From the NCBI RefSeq assembly GCF_019145235.1, contig NZ_JAHSTV010000012.1, forward strand, positions 124,001-188,000: 64,000 bases of DNA, written 5' to 3'. Below, one piece after another: positions 52,635 through 62,395 of this stretch (its first letter is position 1; each line of letters starts with the position of its first letter). The position numbers and the translations under genes were made by a program. A model generated the notes under the pieces. It saw only the letters and a program-made list of their open reading frames with translations. It was not told where the DNA came from and made no database searches. Origin of the DNA: Pseudomonas farris (GTDB lineage Bacteria > Pseudomonadota > Gammaproteobacteria > Pseudomonadales > Pseudomonadaceae).

Positions 52635-54032
52635 CTAGGCTACGCACGCTGCCCCGGCCGGGTTGTTCACCAGGCGCTCAAGGGTGGTGCGATCCAATAG
52701 TTCTGTGTCCAATTTGATGTAAATCGCCGCTTCATCTTCGACGATCACTGCATCTGTTACCCCTACGACGGCCTTCAGGCGCTCGACCAGACCCGCTTCG
52801 CGGATCGCCTCGGGCGACAACGGCAAGCGCAGGCTCGTGACGTAAGGTGGTTCGCGCATGGTAACAGCAAAGGCCAGCCAGAGGGCAGCCAGGCCGGCGC
52901 ATCCGAGGAATACAACCGACAAACCGCCGTGCTGGAACATCCAGCCGCCGAGGATCCCGCCCAGCGCCGAACCGAGGAACTGACTGGTGGAATAAACCCC
53001 CATCGCTGTGCCCTTGCCGCCTGCCGGTGAAACTTTGCTGATCAGCGATGGCAAAGAGGCTTCCAGCAGATTGAACGCGGTGAAGAACACCACCGTACCA
53101 ATCACCAGAGCCCGCAAGCTATCGCCGAACTGCCAGAAGAATAGCTCAGTGAGCATCAGCGTCAGCACTGCGCCCAATAAAACTCGTTTCATTTTGCGTC
53201 TCTTCTCGCCGTAGATAATGAACGGGATCATGGCGAAGAAGGAAATCAGCAACGCGGTCAGGTACACCCACCAGTGCTGCTCTTTAGGCAGCCCGGCTTT
53301 TTCGACCAGGGCCAGGGGCAATGCAACGAAGCTCGACATCAACATCGCGTGCAACACAAAAATGCCCAGGTCCAGGCGCAGCAGGTCCGGGTGCTTGAGC
53401 GTCGGTATCAGCGCCTGGCGCGCGACGCCGGACTCGCGGTGCTGCAACGGCCCGGTTGCGCGCGGCACCATGAACATCACAATGACGATGCCGACCAGCG
53501 CCATGCCTCCGGTGGCGAAGAACAACCCGGACAGACCGAAGACACGGGTCAGCAATGGTCCTACAACCATGGCGACAGCGAACGACAGACCAATCGTCAT
53601 GCCGATCATGGCCATGGCTTTGGTCCGATGCTGTTCCCGGGTCAGGTCTGACAGCAACGCCATGACCGCCGCGGAAATCGCCCCTGCGCCTTGCAGGATG
53701 CGTCCGGCAATGACGCCCCAGATCGAATCGGCATTGGCCGCCAGCACGCTCCCTAGGGCGAAGATGATCAGCCCCAGGTAAATCACCGGACGACGACCGA
53801 TGCGGTCGGAAATGAAGCCAAAAGGAATCTGAAAGATCGCCTGGGTCAGGCCGTAAGCGCCAATCGCCAACCCGATGAGGGCCGGGGTCGCTCCTGCCAG
53901 GTCCATCCCATAGGTCGCCAGAACCGGCAACACCATGAACATGCCAAGCATACGGAAGGCGAACACCAGGGCCAGACCGCTTGCTGCGCGGGTCTCACTG
54001 CCACTCATGCGTTCGCTGTGGGGATCGTGCAT
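52635..54032 (-). CDS. MFS transporter with C-terminal ferredoxin-like domain (YajR-like)
   Basis: 465 residues. Twelve helices starting about residue 18 (GLALVFAFRMLGMFMVLPVLATYG), with the A-like motif FGFISDRIGRRPVIYLGL in the first loop. The C-terminal 70 residues (EAGLVERLKAVVGVTDAVIVEDEAAIYIKLDTELLDRTTLERLV) form a small beta-alpha domain like the YAM domain of E. coli YajR. Probably an exporter; substrate unknown. Immediately upstream of ssb, divergent from uvrA. Confidence 0.9.
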   Translation of the reverse strand: MHDPHSERMSGSETRAASGLALVFAFRMLGMFMVLPVLATYGMDLAGATPALIGLAIGAYGLTQAIFQIPFGFISDRIGRRPVIYLGLIIFALGSVLAANADSIWGVIAGRILQGAGAISAAVMALLSDLTREQHRTKAMAMIGMTIGLSFAVAMVVGPLLTRVFGLSGLFFATGGMALVGIVIVMFMVPRATGPLQHRESGVARQALIPTLKHPDLLRLDLGIFVLHAMLMSSFVALPLALVEKAGLPKEQHWWVYLTALLISFFAMIPFIIYGEKRRKMKRVLLGAVLTLMLTELFFWQFGDSLRALVIGTVVFFTAFNLLEASLPSLISKVSPAGGKGTAMGVYSTSQFLGSALGGILGGWMFQHGGLSVVFLGCAGLAALWLAFAVTMREPPYVTSLRLPLSPEAIREAGLVERLKAVVGVTDAVIVEDEAAIYIKLDTELLDRTTLERLVNNPAGAACVA

Positions 54033-54223
54033 GGAAAAACCTCATGTGAACCGGCGGCGATTCTACCAGTCCCATCGATTGACGGGGTATATCGCGACGC
54101 TATGACGCGCACAGATGACGCAGTCTTCATGCAAGGCTGCGCGCCCCGCATTTGATAGTGTGCATCCATCCAGTATTTGGCCGTATACTCCTACGTTTTC
54201 GACGCCCGCCGAGCGAGGCCACT

Positions 54224-57058
54224 TTGGACAAGATCCTGATTCGTGGGGCCCGAACCCACAACCTGAAGAACATCGACCTGACCCTGCCACGGGACAAACT
54301 GATCGTTATCACCGGCCTGTCCGGATCCGGCAAGTCGTCCCTGGCCTTTGACACGCTGTACGCCGAAGGCCAGCGCCGTTATGTCGAATCGCTGTCGGCC
54401 TACGCCCGGCAGTTCCTGTCGATGATGGAAAAACCTGACGTCGACACCATCGAAGGTCTGTCGCCAGCGATCTCCATCGAACAGAAGTCGACCTCGCACA
54501 ACCCCCGCTCGACGGTTGGCACCATTACCGAAATCTACGACTACCTGCGCCTGCTCTACGCTCGCGTCGGTATTCCGCGCTGCCCGGACCACGACATTCC
54601 GCTGGAAGCCCAGACCGTCAGCCAGATGGTCGACCTGGTGCTGGCACAACCGGAGGGCAGCAAACTGATGCTGCTGGCGCCGGTGATTCGCGAGCGCAAA
54701 GGAGAACATCTTTCGGTCTTCGAAGAGCTGCGCGCCCAGGGTTTTGTACGGGCCCGGGTCAACGGCAGGCTCTGCGAGCTGGACGAGTTGCCAAAGCTGG
54801 ATAAACAGAAGAAGCACTCGATCGATGTCGTGGTCGACCGCTTCAAGGTCCGCGCCGATCTGCAACAGCGTTTGGCTGAGTCGTTCGAGACTGCGTTGAA
54901 ACTGGCGGACGGCATTGCACTGGTCGCACCAATGGATGACGAGCCTGGCGAAGAAATCATCTTCTCCGCGCGCTTCGCCTGTCCGATCTGCGGTCATGCC
55001 ATCAGCGAGCTGGAACCCAAGCTGTTTTCCTTCAACAACCCGGCTGGCGCTTGCCCGACGTGCGATGGCTTGGGTGTTAAGCAGTTTTTCGATATCAAGC
55101 GATTGGTGAATGGCGAACTGACGCTGGCGGAAGGCGCTATTCGCGGCTGGGACAGGCGCAACGTCTATTACTTCCAGATGCTCGGGTCGCTGGCCTCGCA
55201 CTACAAGTTCAGCCTTGAAGTGCCGTTCAACGACCTGCCGGCCGATCAGCAGAAGTTCATCCTGCATGGCAGTGGTTCGCAGAACGTCGACTTCAAATAC
55301 TTGAACGACCGTGGCGACATCGTCAAACGTTCGCACCCGTTCGAAGGCATCGTGCCGAACCTGGAACGCCGCTACCGCGAAACCGAATCGGCTTCGGTCC
55401 GTGAAGAGCTGGCCAAATTCCTCAGCACCCAGCCCTGCCCGGATTGCCGCGGCACCCGTCTGCGTCGCGAGGCGCGGCACGTGTGGGTTGGCGAGAAGAC
55501 CTTGCCGGCGGTGACCAATCTGCCGATCGGCGACGCCTGTGAATATTTCGGCGTGCTGAAACTGACCGGTCGCCGTGGCGAGATCGCCGACAAGATTCTC
55601 AAGGAAATCCGCGAGCGGCTGCAGTTCCTGGTCAACGTCGGCCTGGACTATCTGTCACTGGATCGCAGTGCCGACACGCTGTCCGGCGGCGAAGCCCAGC
55701 GGATTCGCCTGGCCAGCCAGATTGGCGCCGGCCTGGTGGGGGTTCTGTACATTCTCGATGAGCCATCGATCGGTCTGCATCAACGGGACAACGACCGGTT
55801 GCTGGGTACCCTCAAGCACCTGCGGGACATCGGCAACACGGTAATTGTGGTCGAGCACGACGAAGACGCGATTCGTCTGGCCGATTATGTGGTGGATATC
55901 GGCCCGGGCGCAGGTGTGCACGGTGGACATATCGTCGCCGAAGGTACCCCGGCCGAGGTTATGGCTCACCCTGATTCGCTGACCGGCAAGTACCTTTCGG
56001 GTCGGGTAAAGATCGCAGTTCCAGCCAAACGCACGCCGCGCAACAAGAAGCTGTCGTTGGCCCTCAAAGGCGCTCGCGGCAACAATTTGCGCAACGTTGA
56101 CCTGGAGATTCCAATCGGTCTGTTGACCTGCGTGACCGGTGTATCCGGTTCGGGCAAATCGACACTGATCAACAACACACTGTTTCCTTTGAGCGCTACC
56201 GCACTCAATGGAGCAACGACCCTGGAAGCGGCTGCTCACGAGAGCATCAAAGGTCTGGAACATCTGGATAAGGTCGTCGACATTGACCAGAGCCCGATCG
56301 GTCGCACGCCGCGCTCCAACCCGGCGACCTACACCGGGCTGTTCACGCCGATACGCGAACTGTTCGCCGGTGTGCCGGAATCCCGCTCCCGCGGTTATGG
56401 GCCGGGGCGTTTCTCCTTCAACGTGAAGGGCGGACGCTGCGAAGCCTGTCAGGGCGATGGCCTGATCAAGGTGGAAATGCACTTCCTGCCGGACATTTAT
56501 GTCCCTTGCGACGTCTGCAAGAGCAAGCGCTACAACCGCGAGACGCTGGAGATCAAGTACAAGGGCAAGAGCATCCACGAAACCCTCGAGATGACCATCG
56601 AGGAAGCCCGGGTGTTCTTCGACGCGGTTCCAGCCTTGGCGCGCAAGCTTCAGACGCTGATGGACGTAGGCCTTTCCTACATCAAGCTGGGGCAATCGGC
56701 GACGACGCTGTCCGGCGGTGAAGCCCAGCGGGTGAAACTGTCTCGCGAGCTGTCCAAGCGCGATACCGGCAAGACCCTGTACATCCTCGATGAGCCGACC
56801 ACCGGCCTGCACTTTGCGGATATCCAACAGCTGCTCGACGTGTTGCATCGTCTGCGCGACCACGGCAATACCGTGGTGGTGATCGAGCACAACCTGGATG
56901 TGATCAAGACCGCCGACTGGTTGGTGGACCTGGGGCCGGAAGGTGGTTCCAAAGGCGGCCAGATCATTGCCGTCGGTACGCCTGAGGAAGTGTCGGAGAT
57001 GAAGCAGTCTCATACTGGCTTCTATCTCAAACCATTGCTGGCTCGCGACAGAGCCTGA
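54224..57058 (+). CDS. uvrA: Excinuclease ABC subunit A
   Basis: 944 residues from TTG 54224 (GAGG eight bases upstream); family alignment begins LDKILIRGARTHNLKNIDL, and the in-frame start at 54152 adds 24 residues with no counterpart. Two ABC modules: GLSGSGKSSLAFDTLY (about 31-46) and GVSGSGKSTLINNTL (about 640-655), with signatures TLSGGEAQRIRLA and TLSGGEAQRVKLS. Zinc modules include CPICG and CPTCDG, CPDCRG, CEACQGDG, CDVCKSKRY. UvrA finds lesions for nucleotide excision repair. A TATACT at 54184 may be the -10. No CTG-N10-CAG LexA box was recognised in the 191-nt divergent gap. Confidence 0.97.
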   Translation: MDKILIRGARTHNLKNIDLTLPRDKLIVITGLSGSGKSSLAFDTLYAEGQRRYVESLSAYARQFLSMMEKPDVDTIEGLSPAISIEQKSTSHNPRSTVGTITEIYDYLRLLYARVGIPRCPDHDIPLEAQTVSQMVDLVLAQPEGSKLMLLAPVIRERKGEHLSVFEELRAQGFVRARVNGRLCELDELPKLDKQKKHSIDVVVDRFKVRADLQQRLAESFETALKLADGIALVAPMDDEPGEEIIFSARFACPICGHAISELEPKLFSFNNPAGACPTCDGLGVKQFFDIKRLVNGELTLAEGAIRGWDRRNVYYFQMLGSLASHYKFSLEVPFNDLPADQQKFILHGSGSQNVDFKYLNDRGDIVKRSHPFEGIVPNLERRYRETESASVREELAKFLSTQPCPDCRGTRLRREARHVWVGEKTLPAVTNLPIGDACEYFGVLKLTGRRGEIADKILKEIRERLQFLVNVGLDYLSLDRSADTLSGGEAQRIRLASQIGAGLVGVLYILDEPSIGLHQRDNDRLLGTLKHLRDIGNTVIVVEHDEDAIRLADYVVDIGPGAGVHGGHIVAEGTPAEVMAHPDSLTGKYLSGRVKIAVPAKRTPRNKKLSLALKGARGNNLRNVDLEIPIGLLTCVTGVSGSGKSTLINNTLFPLSATALNGATTLEAAAHESIKGLEHLDKVVDIDQSPIGRTPRSNPATYTGLFTPIRELFAGVPESRSRGYGPGRFSFNVKGGRCEACQGDGLIKVEMHFLPDIYVPCDVCKSKRYNRETLEIKYKGKSIHETLEMTIEEARVFFDAVPALARKLQTLMDVGLSYIKLGQSATTLSGGEAQRVKLSRELSKRDTGKTLYILDEPTTGLHFADIQQLLDVLHRLRDHGNTVVVIEHNLDVIKTADWLVDLGPEGGSKGGQIIAVGTPEEVSEMKQSHTGFYLKPLLARDRA

Positions 57059-57067
57059 ATCAGGGCC

Positions 57068-57112
57068 ACGAAAAAGCCCCTGTCACTTCATCGGTGACAG
57101 GGGCTTTTTCGT
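57068..57112. terminator. Bidirectional terminator between uvrA and ftnA
   Basis: A perfect 19-bp stem, ACGAAAAAGCCCCTGTCAC and complement, with a 7-nt loop; A and T tracts on the two sides serve both convergent genes. Confidence 0.95.
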
Positions 57113-57129
57113 ACGCGCCTACAACAGCA

Positions 57130-57594
57130 TCAGAACTGCGATTGCAGGTAATTTTCCAGACCAATCAGCTTGATCAGACCCAGCTGCTTCTCGAGCCAGT
57201 AGGTGTGATCTTCTTCGGTATCGGCCAGCTGAATACGCAGGATCTCGCGGCTGACGTAATCCTTGTGCAGTTCGCAAAGCTCGATGCCTTTGCAGAGAGC
57301 TGCACGAACTTTGTATTCCAGACGCAGGTCAGCGGCGAGCATGTCAGGCACGGTGGTGCCGACATCCAGATCGTCCGGACGCATACGCGGGGTGCCTTCG
57401 AGCATGAGGATCCGACGCATCAGGGCGTCAGCGTGTTGCGCCTCTTCTTCCATCTCGTGGTTGATACGTTCGTAGAGCTCGGTGAAACCCCAGTCCTCGT
57501 ACATCCGCGAATGGATGAAATATTGATCACGGGCTGCCAGTTCGCCTGTCAGCAACGTGTTGAGGTAATCGATTACGTCTGGGTGACCTTGCAT
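57130..57594 (-). CDS. ftnA: Bacterial ferritin FtnA (often annotated bacterioferritin)
   Basis: 154 residues from ATG 57594; the longer frame adds 21 residues absent from the family. The ferroxidase ligands are present: Glu18, Glu51, His54, Glu93, Glu127 and His130. Position 52, the heme-binding methionine of true bacterioferritins, is alanine (EEEAQHAD). It therefore matches P. aeruginosa FtnA, formerly BfrA, which was reclassified on this basis. It stores iron as a 24-subunit shell. Next to katA, joining iron storage to peroxide defence. Confidence 0.93.
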   Translation of the reverse strand: MQGHPDVIDYLNTLLTGELAARDQYFIHSRMYEDWGFTELYERINHEMEEEAQHADALMRRILMLEGTPRMRPDDLDVGTTVPDMLAADLRLEYKVRAALCKGIELCELHKDYVSREILRIQLADTEEDHTYWLEKQLGLIKLIGLENYLQSQF

Positions 57595-57707
57595 CGCCCT
57601 ACATCTCCCTGCTTTAAAGTCTGTAGTTTGAACCAACCTGACCGGAAGGTCACTCACCCGACGCTATAAAAGCGAAGATATTCTTAGAAAAGCAGCTTAA
57701 ATAACGC

Positions 57708-57732
57708 AAAAACCGCCCAAATGAGGGCGGTT
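57708..57732 (-). terminator. Terminator of katA
   Basis: AACCGCCC (57711-57718), loop AAATGA, GGGCGGTT (57725-57732). On the reverse strand the stem is followed by TTTTT, just after the katA stop at 57750. Confidence 0.88.
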
Positions 57733-57749
57733 CTGCTTATCGTTTAGAC

Positions 57750-59198
57750 TTAGTTAAGCTGTACGTTGAGTGCCTTTGCGATTGCTTCTCCATACGCCGG
57801 GTCGGCCTTGAAGAAATGCTGCAATTGGCGATCAACCACATCGCTGGAAACTCCTGCCATTGCGCCGGCAATGTTGTTGATCAGCAGGTTTTTCTGCTCC
57901 TCGCTCATCAAACGGAACAACGCACCGGCGTGGCTGTAGTAGTCGGTGTCTTCGCGATGATCGTAACGATCAGCCGCGCCGCTCAAGGCCAAAGCAGGTT
58001 CCGCGTAGCGCGGTGCCTGTTTCGGTGATTCTACGTAACTGTTCGGCTCATAGTTCGGCGCTGCGCCGCCATTGGCGCCAAACGCCATGGAGCCGTCGCG
58101 CTGGTAAGTGTTGACCGGGCTGCGAGGCGCGTTCACCGGCAGTTGCTGGTGATTGGTCCCCACACGGTACCGGTGGGCATCAGCGTAAGCGAATACACGA
58201 CCTTGGAGCATGCGGTCAGGCGACAGACCGACACCCGGGACCATATTGCTCGGACCGAACGCCGCCTGCTCGACTTCAGCGAAGTAGTTCAGCGGATTGC
58301 GGTTGAGTTCAAGCTCACCCACCTCGATCAATGGGAACTCTTTCTGCGACCAGGTTTTGGTCACGTCAAACGGGTTCTCGTAATGAGCCTCGGCTTGGGC
58401 CTCGGTCATGATTTGGATATTGACACTCCATTTCGGGAAATCACCGCGCTCAATGGCGCCGAACAGGTCACGTTGCGCGTAGTCCGGATCGGTACCCGCC
58501 AGGCGCGCTGCTTCTGCCGGAGCGAGGTTCTTGATCCCTTGCTTGGTTTTGTAGTGCCACTTCACCCAGTGACGCTCGCCATTGGCGTTAATCAGGCTGT
58601 AGGTGTGGCTACCAAAGCCGTGCATGTGGCGATAGCCGTCAGGGATGCCACGGTCCGAGAACAGAATGGTGACCTGGTGCAACGCCTCAGGCGAATGCGA
58701 CCAGAAATCCCACATCATCTGCGCGCTTTTCAGGTTGCTTTGCGGCAGGCGCTTCTGGGTATGAATAAAGTCAGGGAATTTCAGCGGATCACGGATGAAG
58801 AACACCGGCGTGTTGTTACCGACGATGTCCCAGTTGCCTTCCTCTGTGTAGAACTTCAGGGCAAAACCGCGTGGATCACGCTCGGTGTCGGCCGAACCGC
58901 GTTCGCCGCCCACAGTAGAGAACCGCAGGAAGGTCGGGGTTTGTTTGCCGACGGACTCAAACAGCTTGGCACTGGTGTACTGAGTGATGTCGCGAGTCAC
59001 GGTGAACGTACCGTAGGCACCCGAACCTTTGGCGTGCACACGACGCTCAGGGATGTTTTCACGGTTGAAATGAGCAAGCTTCTCGATCAGGTGAAAATCG
59101 TCGAGCAGCAAAGGGCCACGAGGGCCGGCGGAGCGGGAATTCTGGTTGTCGGCGACAGGAGCGCCACTGGCGGTCGTAAGCGTGCTGTTCTGGCTCAT
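57750..59198 (-). CDS. katA: Monofunctional heme catalase
   Basis: 482 residues, small-subunit clade 3 length. FNRENIPERRVHAKGSGAYG holds the catalytic His; NNTPVFFIRDPLKFPDFIH contains the Asn; RMLQGRVFAYADAHRYRVG carries the proximal heme Tyr. NADPH-binding-type residues fit clade 3. It decomposes hydrogen peroxide. No signal peptide seen. It lies between ftnA and rplQ, the conserved Pseudomonas order for the major catalase. A 240-nt upstream gap is AT-rich (59250-59340), where its promoter should lie. Confidence 0.96.
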   Translation of the reverse strand: MSQNSTLTTASGAPVADNQNSRSAGPRGPLLLDDFHLIEKLAHFNRENIPERRVHAKGSGAYGTFTVTRDITQYTSAKLFESVGKQTPTFLRFSTVGGERGSADTERDPRGFALKFYTEEGNWDIVGNNTPVFFIRDPLKFPDFIHTQKRLPQSNLKSAQMMWDFWSHSPEALHQVTILFSDRGIPDGYRHMHGFGSHTYSLINANGERHWVKWHYKTKQGIKNLAPAEAARLAGTDPDYAQRDLFGAIERGDFPKWSVNIQIMTEAQAEAHYENPFDVTKTWSQKEFPLIEVGELELNRNPLNYFAEVEQAAFGPSNMVPGVGLSPDRMLQGRVFAYADAHRYRVGTNHQQLPVNAPRSPVNTYQRDGSMAFGANGGAAPNYEPNSYVESPKQAPRYAEPALALSGAADRYDHREDTDYYSHAGALFRLMSEEQKNLLINNIAGAMAGVSSDVVDRQLQHFFKADPAYGEAIAKALNVQLN

Positions 59199-59393
59199 GC
59201 GATCTCATCCTCTGTCAGTTTTGGAACTGCCGGCTAATCGGCGTGGGAGGGAGTATTGACCATCAATCATGACACCTACAAATTCATTAATTTGCAGACA
59301 TCAATAGAAAAATACTACCAACAATCCCCCCTCATATACTGAAGGCATGAACCGCAAGGAAGCTTGTACAAACAGTGCATTTCTTACACGCAC

Positions 59394-59418
59394 AAAAAAC
59401 CGGGCACTAGGCCCGGTT
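59394..59418 (-). terminator. Terminator of the rpsM-rplQ operon
   Basis: AACCGGGC (59398-59405), loop ACTAG, GCCCGGTT (59411-59418). On the reverse strand it is followed by TTTTTTG, just after the rplQ stop at 59439. Confidence 0.92.
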
Positions 59419-59438
59419 CTTTGTTTCAGACTGACGTC

Positions 59439-59825
59439 TTACTCAGCGGATACAGCTTCACCGCCGACAGGACGATCAACCAACTCGACGTACGCCATAG
59501 GCGCGTTGTCGCCAGTGCGGAAGCCGCACTTGAGGATGCGCAGGTAGCCACCCTCACGGGTAGCGTAACGCTTGCCCAGGTCGTTGAAGAGCTTACCAAC
59601 GATAGCTTTCGAACGAGTACGGTCGAAAGCCAGACGGCGGTTAGCCAGGCTGTCTGTCTTGGCCAAAGTGATCAGCGGCTCAGCAACGCGGCGCAGTTCT
59701 TTGGCTTTTGGCAGTGTAGTTTTGATCAGCTCGTGCTCGAACAGCGACACCGCCATGTTTTGAAACATGGCCTTGCGGTGCGAGCTGGTGCGGCTCAGGT
59801 GACGACCACTTTTACGATGACGCAT
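59439..59825 (-). CDS. rplQ: 50S ribosomal protein L17
   Basis: 128 residues. MRHRKSGRHLSRTSSHRKAMFQNMA is the invariant start, and KTTLPKAKELRRVAEPLITLAK is central. L17 lies at the exit-tunnel side of the large subunit. Last gene of the alpha operon, 42 nt after rpoA and before the terminator. Confidence 0.98.
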   Translation of the reverse strand: MRHRKSGRHLSRTSSHRKAMFQNMAVSLFEHELIKTTLPKAKELRRVAEPLITLAKTDSLANRRLAFDRTRSKAIVGKLFNDLGKRYATREGGYLRILKCGFRTGDNAPMAYVELVDRPVGGEAVSAE

Positions 59826-59867
59826 GGTTCATTCCTTACCAAACACAACGTTCGGTGATTACGACGA

Positions 59868-60869
59868 TCAGGCAGTCGCCTTGTCGTCCTTCTTAAGACT
59901 TGCAGGCGGCCAGTTGTCGAGGCGCATGCCGAGGGACAGACCGCGGGAGGCCAGAACGTCCTTGATTTCAGTCAAGGATTTCTTGCCAAGGTTCGGAGTC
60001 TTCAACAGCTCTACTTCGGTACGCTGAATCAGGTCACCGATGTAGTAGATGTTTTCCGCCTTAAGGCAGTTAGCCGAACGTACAGTCAGTTCCAGATCGT
60101 CAACCGGGCGAAGCAGGATCGGATCGATCTCGTCTTCCTGCTCGACAACCACTGGCTCACTGTCACCTTTGAGATCGACGAACGCAGCCAACTGCTGTTG
60201 CAGAATGGTTGCAGCACGGCGGATAGCCTCTTCAGGATCCAGGGTACCGTTGGTTTCCAGATCAATAACCAGCTTGTCCAGGTTAGTACGCTGTTCGACA
60301 CGGGCGTTTTCCACCACGTATGCGATACGGCGAACCGGGCTGAACGAAGAGTCAAGCTGCAAGCGACCGATGCTGCGGCTTTCGTCTTCATCGCTCTGAC
60401 GCGAGTCTGCCGGTTCATAACCACGACCACGAGCTACGGTGAGCTTCATGTTCAGGGCGCCGTTAGACGCCAGGTTAGCGATTACGTGATCGGGGTTAAC
60501 GATCTCGACATCATGATCCAGCTGAATATCGGCAGCGGTAACCACCCCCGAACCCTTCTTCGACAAGGTCAGCGTAACTTCGTCTCGACCGTGCAGCTTG
60601 ATAGCCAGACCTTTAAGGTTCAACAGGATTTCAATTACGTCTTCCTGTACACCTTCGATGGCGCTGTACTCGTGGAGCACACCGTCAATCTCGGCCTCGA
60701 CTACTGCACAGCCGGGCATTGAGGACAACAGGATGCGGCGCAGCGCGTTGCCCAGGGTGTGGCCGAAACCACGCTCGAGAGGCTCGAGAGTGATCTTGGC
60801 GCGGGTTGGACTGACAACCTGCACATCAATATGGCGGGGTGTCAGGAACTCATTTACCGAAATCTGCAT
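59868..60869 (-). CDS. rpoA: RNA polymerase alpha subunit
   Basis: 333 residues. The N-terminal domain (ERGFGHTLGNALRRILLSSMPGCAV) dimerises and binds beta. The C-terminal domain (VDDLELTVRSANCLKAENIYYIGDLIQRTEVELLKTPNLGKKSLTEIKDVL) contacts UP-element DNA and activators. Standard length; between rpsD and rplQ. Confidence 0.98.
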   Translation of the reverse strand: MQISVNEFLTPRHIDVQVVSPTRAKITLEPLERGFGHTLGNALRRILLSSMPGCAVVEAEIDGVLHEYSAIEGVQEDVIEILLNLKGLAIKLHGRDEVTLTLSKKGSGVVTAADIQLDHDVEIVNPDHVIANLASNGALNMKLTVARGRGYEPADSRQSDEDESRSIGRLQLDSSFSPVRRIAYVVENARVEQRTNLDKLVIDLETNGTLDPEEAIRRAATILQQQLAAFVDLKGDSEPVVVEQEDEIDPILLRPVDDLELTVRSANCLKAENIYYIGDLIQRTEVELLKTPNLGKKSLTEIKDVLASRGLSLGMRLDNWPPASLKKDDKATA

Positions 60870-60891
60870 GGATGCACCTATTTTCTAGCCC

Positions 60892-61512
60892 TTACTTGGA
60901 GTAGAGCTCGACAATCAGGCTTTCGTTGATGTCGGCGGACAGATCACTGCGAGCTGGAACGTTCTTGAAAACGCCCGACTTCTTCTCAGTGTCTACTTCT
61001 ACCCATTCTACGCGGCCACGTTGGGCACACAGATCGAGAGCTTGGACAATGCGAAGTTGGTTCTTTGCTTTCTCGCGAACTGCGACCACGTCACCAGCAC
61101 GAACCTGGTAAGACGGAACGTTTACGGTCTGACCGTTAACGCTGATCGACTTGTGCGATACCAGCTGACGGGATTCGGCACGAGTAGAGCCAAAACCCAT
61201 ACGGTATACAACGTTGTCCAGACGGCATTCGAGCAGTTGCAACAGGTTTTCGCCAGTTGCACCTTTCTTGCCAGCAGCTTCTTTGTAGTAGCCGCTGAAT
61301 TGACGCTCGAGAACGCCGTAGATACGACGGACCTTCTGCTTTTCACGCAGTTGGGTGCCGTAATCGGACTGGCGACCGCGGCGTTGGCCGTGGATACCAG
61401 GTGCTGCTTCGATGTTGCACTTCGATTCGATCGCGCGCACGCCGCTCTTCAGAAAGAGATCGGTGCCTTCGCGACGAGCGAGTTTGCATTTTGGACCAAT
61501 GTAACGAGCCAT
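60892..61512 (-). CDS. rpsD: 30S ribosomal protein S4
   Basis: 206 residues. MARYIGPKCKLARREGTDLFL start, KQKVRRIYGVLERQFSGYYKEA, and the S4 RNA-binding fold at about 95-155 (LDNVVYRMGFGSTRAESRQLVSHKSISVNG). Early 16S rRNA binder and, in E. coli, the autogenous repressor of this operon. The zinc-finger cysteines of some S4 proteins are reduced here to the CNIE region only. Confidence 0.98.
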   Translation of the reverse strand: MARYIGPKCKLARREGTDLFLKSGVRAIESKCNIEAAPGIHGQRRGRQSDYGTQLREKQKVRRIYGVLERQFSGYYKEAAGKKGATGENLLQLLECRLDNVVYRMGFGSTRAESRQLVSHKSISVNGQTVNVPSYQVRAGDVVAVREKAKNQLRIVQALDLCAQRGRVEWVEVDTEKKSGVFKNVPARSDLSADINESLIVELYSK

Positions 61513-61530
61513 TCTTTACAATCTCCTGGA

Positions 61531-61920
61531 TTACACGCGGCGCTTCTTCGGCGGACGGCACCCGTTGTGCGGGATTGGCGTCACGTCGGTGATGCTGGCG
61601 ATCTTGTAGCCACAGCCGTTCAAAGCGCGGACTGCAGATTCACGACCTGGGCCTGGACCTTTGACGTTAACGTCGAGGTTTTTCAGGCCGTATTCCAGCG
61701 CAGCTTGACCAGCACGTTCAGCAGCTACTTGAGCAGCAAACGGGGTGGACTTGCGGGAACCGCGGAAACCCGAACCACCGGAGGTAGCCCAGGAAAGAGC
61801 GTTGCCTTGACGGTCGGTGATGGTCACGATTGTGTTGTTAAAAGAAGCATGGATGTGGGCGATGCCATCAACCACTGTCTTTTTAACTTTTTTACGAGGA
61901 CGAGCAGCAGGTTTAGCCAT
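61531..61920 (-). CDS. rpsK: 30S ribosomal protein S11
   Basis: 129 residues. A basic N-terminus (AKPAARPRKKVKKTVVDGIAHIHASFNNTIVTITDRQGNAL), SGGSGFRGSRKSTPFAAQVAAE and the C-terminal TPIPHNGCRPPKKRRV are invariant features. S11 lines the mRNA channel on the platform. Eighteen nt before rpsD. Confidence 0.98.
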   Translation of the reverse strand: MAKPAARPRKKVKKTVVDGIAHIHASFNNTIVTITDRQGNALSWATSGGSGFRGSRKSTPFAAQVAAERAGQAALEYGLKNLDVNVKGPGPGRESAVRALNGCGYKIASITDVTPIPHNGCRPPKKRRV

Positions 61921-61950
61921 GATTAATTTCCTGTCGATTCGCTGGGGCGA

Positions 61951-62307
61951 TTACTTGCGGATCGGCTTACGCGGACCTTTACGGGTACGCGCGTTAGTCT
62001 TGGTACGCTGACCGCGCACTGGAAGACCACGACGATGACGCAGACCGCGATAGCAACCGAGGTCCATCAAACGCTTGATTTTCATGTTGATTTCGCGACG
62101 CAGGTCACCTTCAGTGGTGAACTTCGCCACTTCGCCACGCAGCTGTTCAATCTGCTCGTCGCTCAGATCTTTGATCTTTGCGGCTGGGTTTACCCCAGTC
62201 ACTGCACAAATTTTCTGTGCAGTAGTGCGACCAACACCATAGATGTAGGTCAGCGAGATAACAGTATGCTTGTTATCTGGAATGTTAACGCCTGCAATAC
62301 GGGCCAT
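61951..62307 (-). CDS. rpsM: 30S ribosomal protein S13
   Basis: 118 residues. MARIAGVNIPDNKHTVISLTYIYGVG start with the helix-two-turn-helix, then LMDLGCYRGLRHRRGLPVRGQRTKTNARTRKGPRK, the basic tail reaching the P site. First gene of the alpha operon, 130 nt beyond rpmJ. Confidence 0.98.
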   Translation of the reverse strand: MARIAGVNIPDNKHTVISLTYIYGVGRTTAQKICAVTGVNPAAKIKDLSDEQIEQLRGEVAKFTTEGDLRREINMKIKRLMDLGCYRGLRHRRGLPVRGQRTKTNARTRKGPRKPIRK

Positions 62308-62395
62308 TCAGTGGGACTCCAATTGACAGCTACCTACGCCCCGGAAGCCAAGAAATAGGGCGCGAGATAATATCGCTGTAATAACAAATAATCAA

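Noticed and set aside
54033..54223. Search for a LexA box in front of uvrA
   Set aside because: No CTG-N10-CAG element was found in the gap; only a possible TATACT -10 box was seen.
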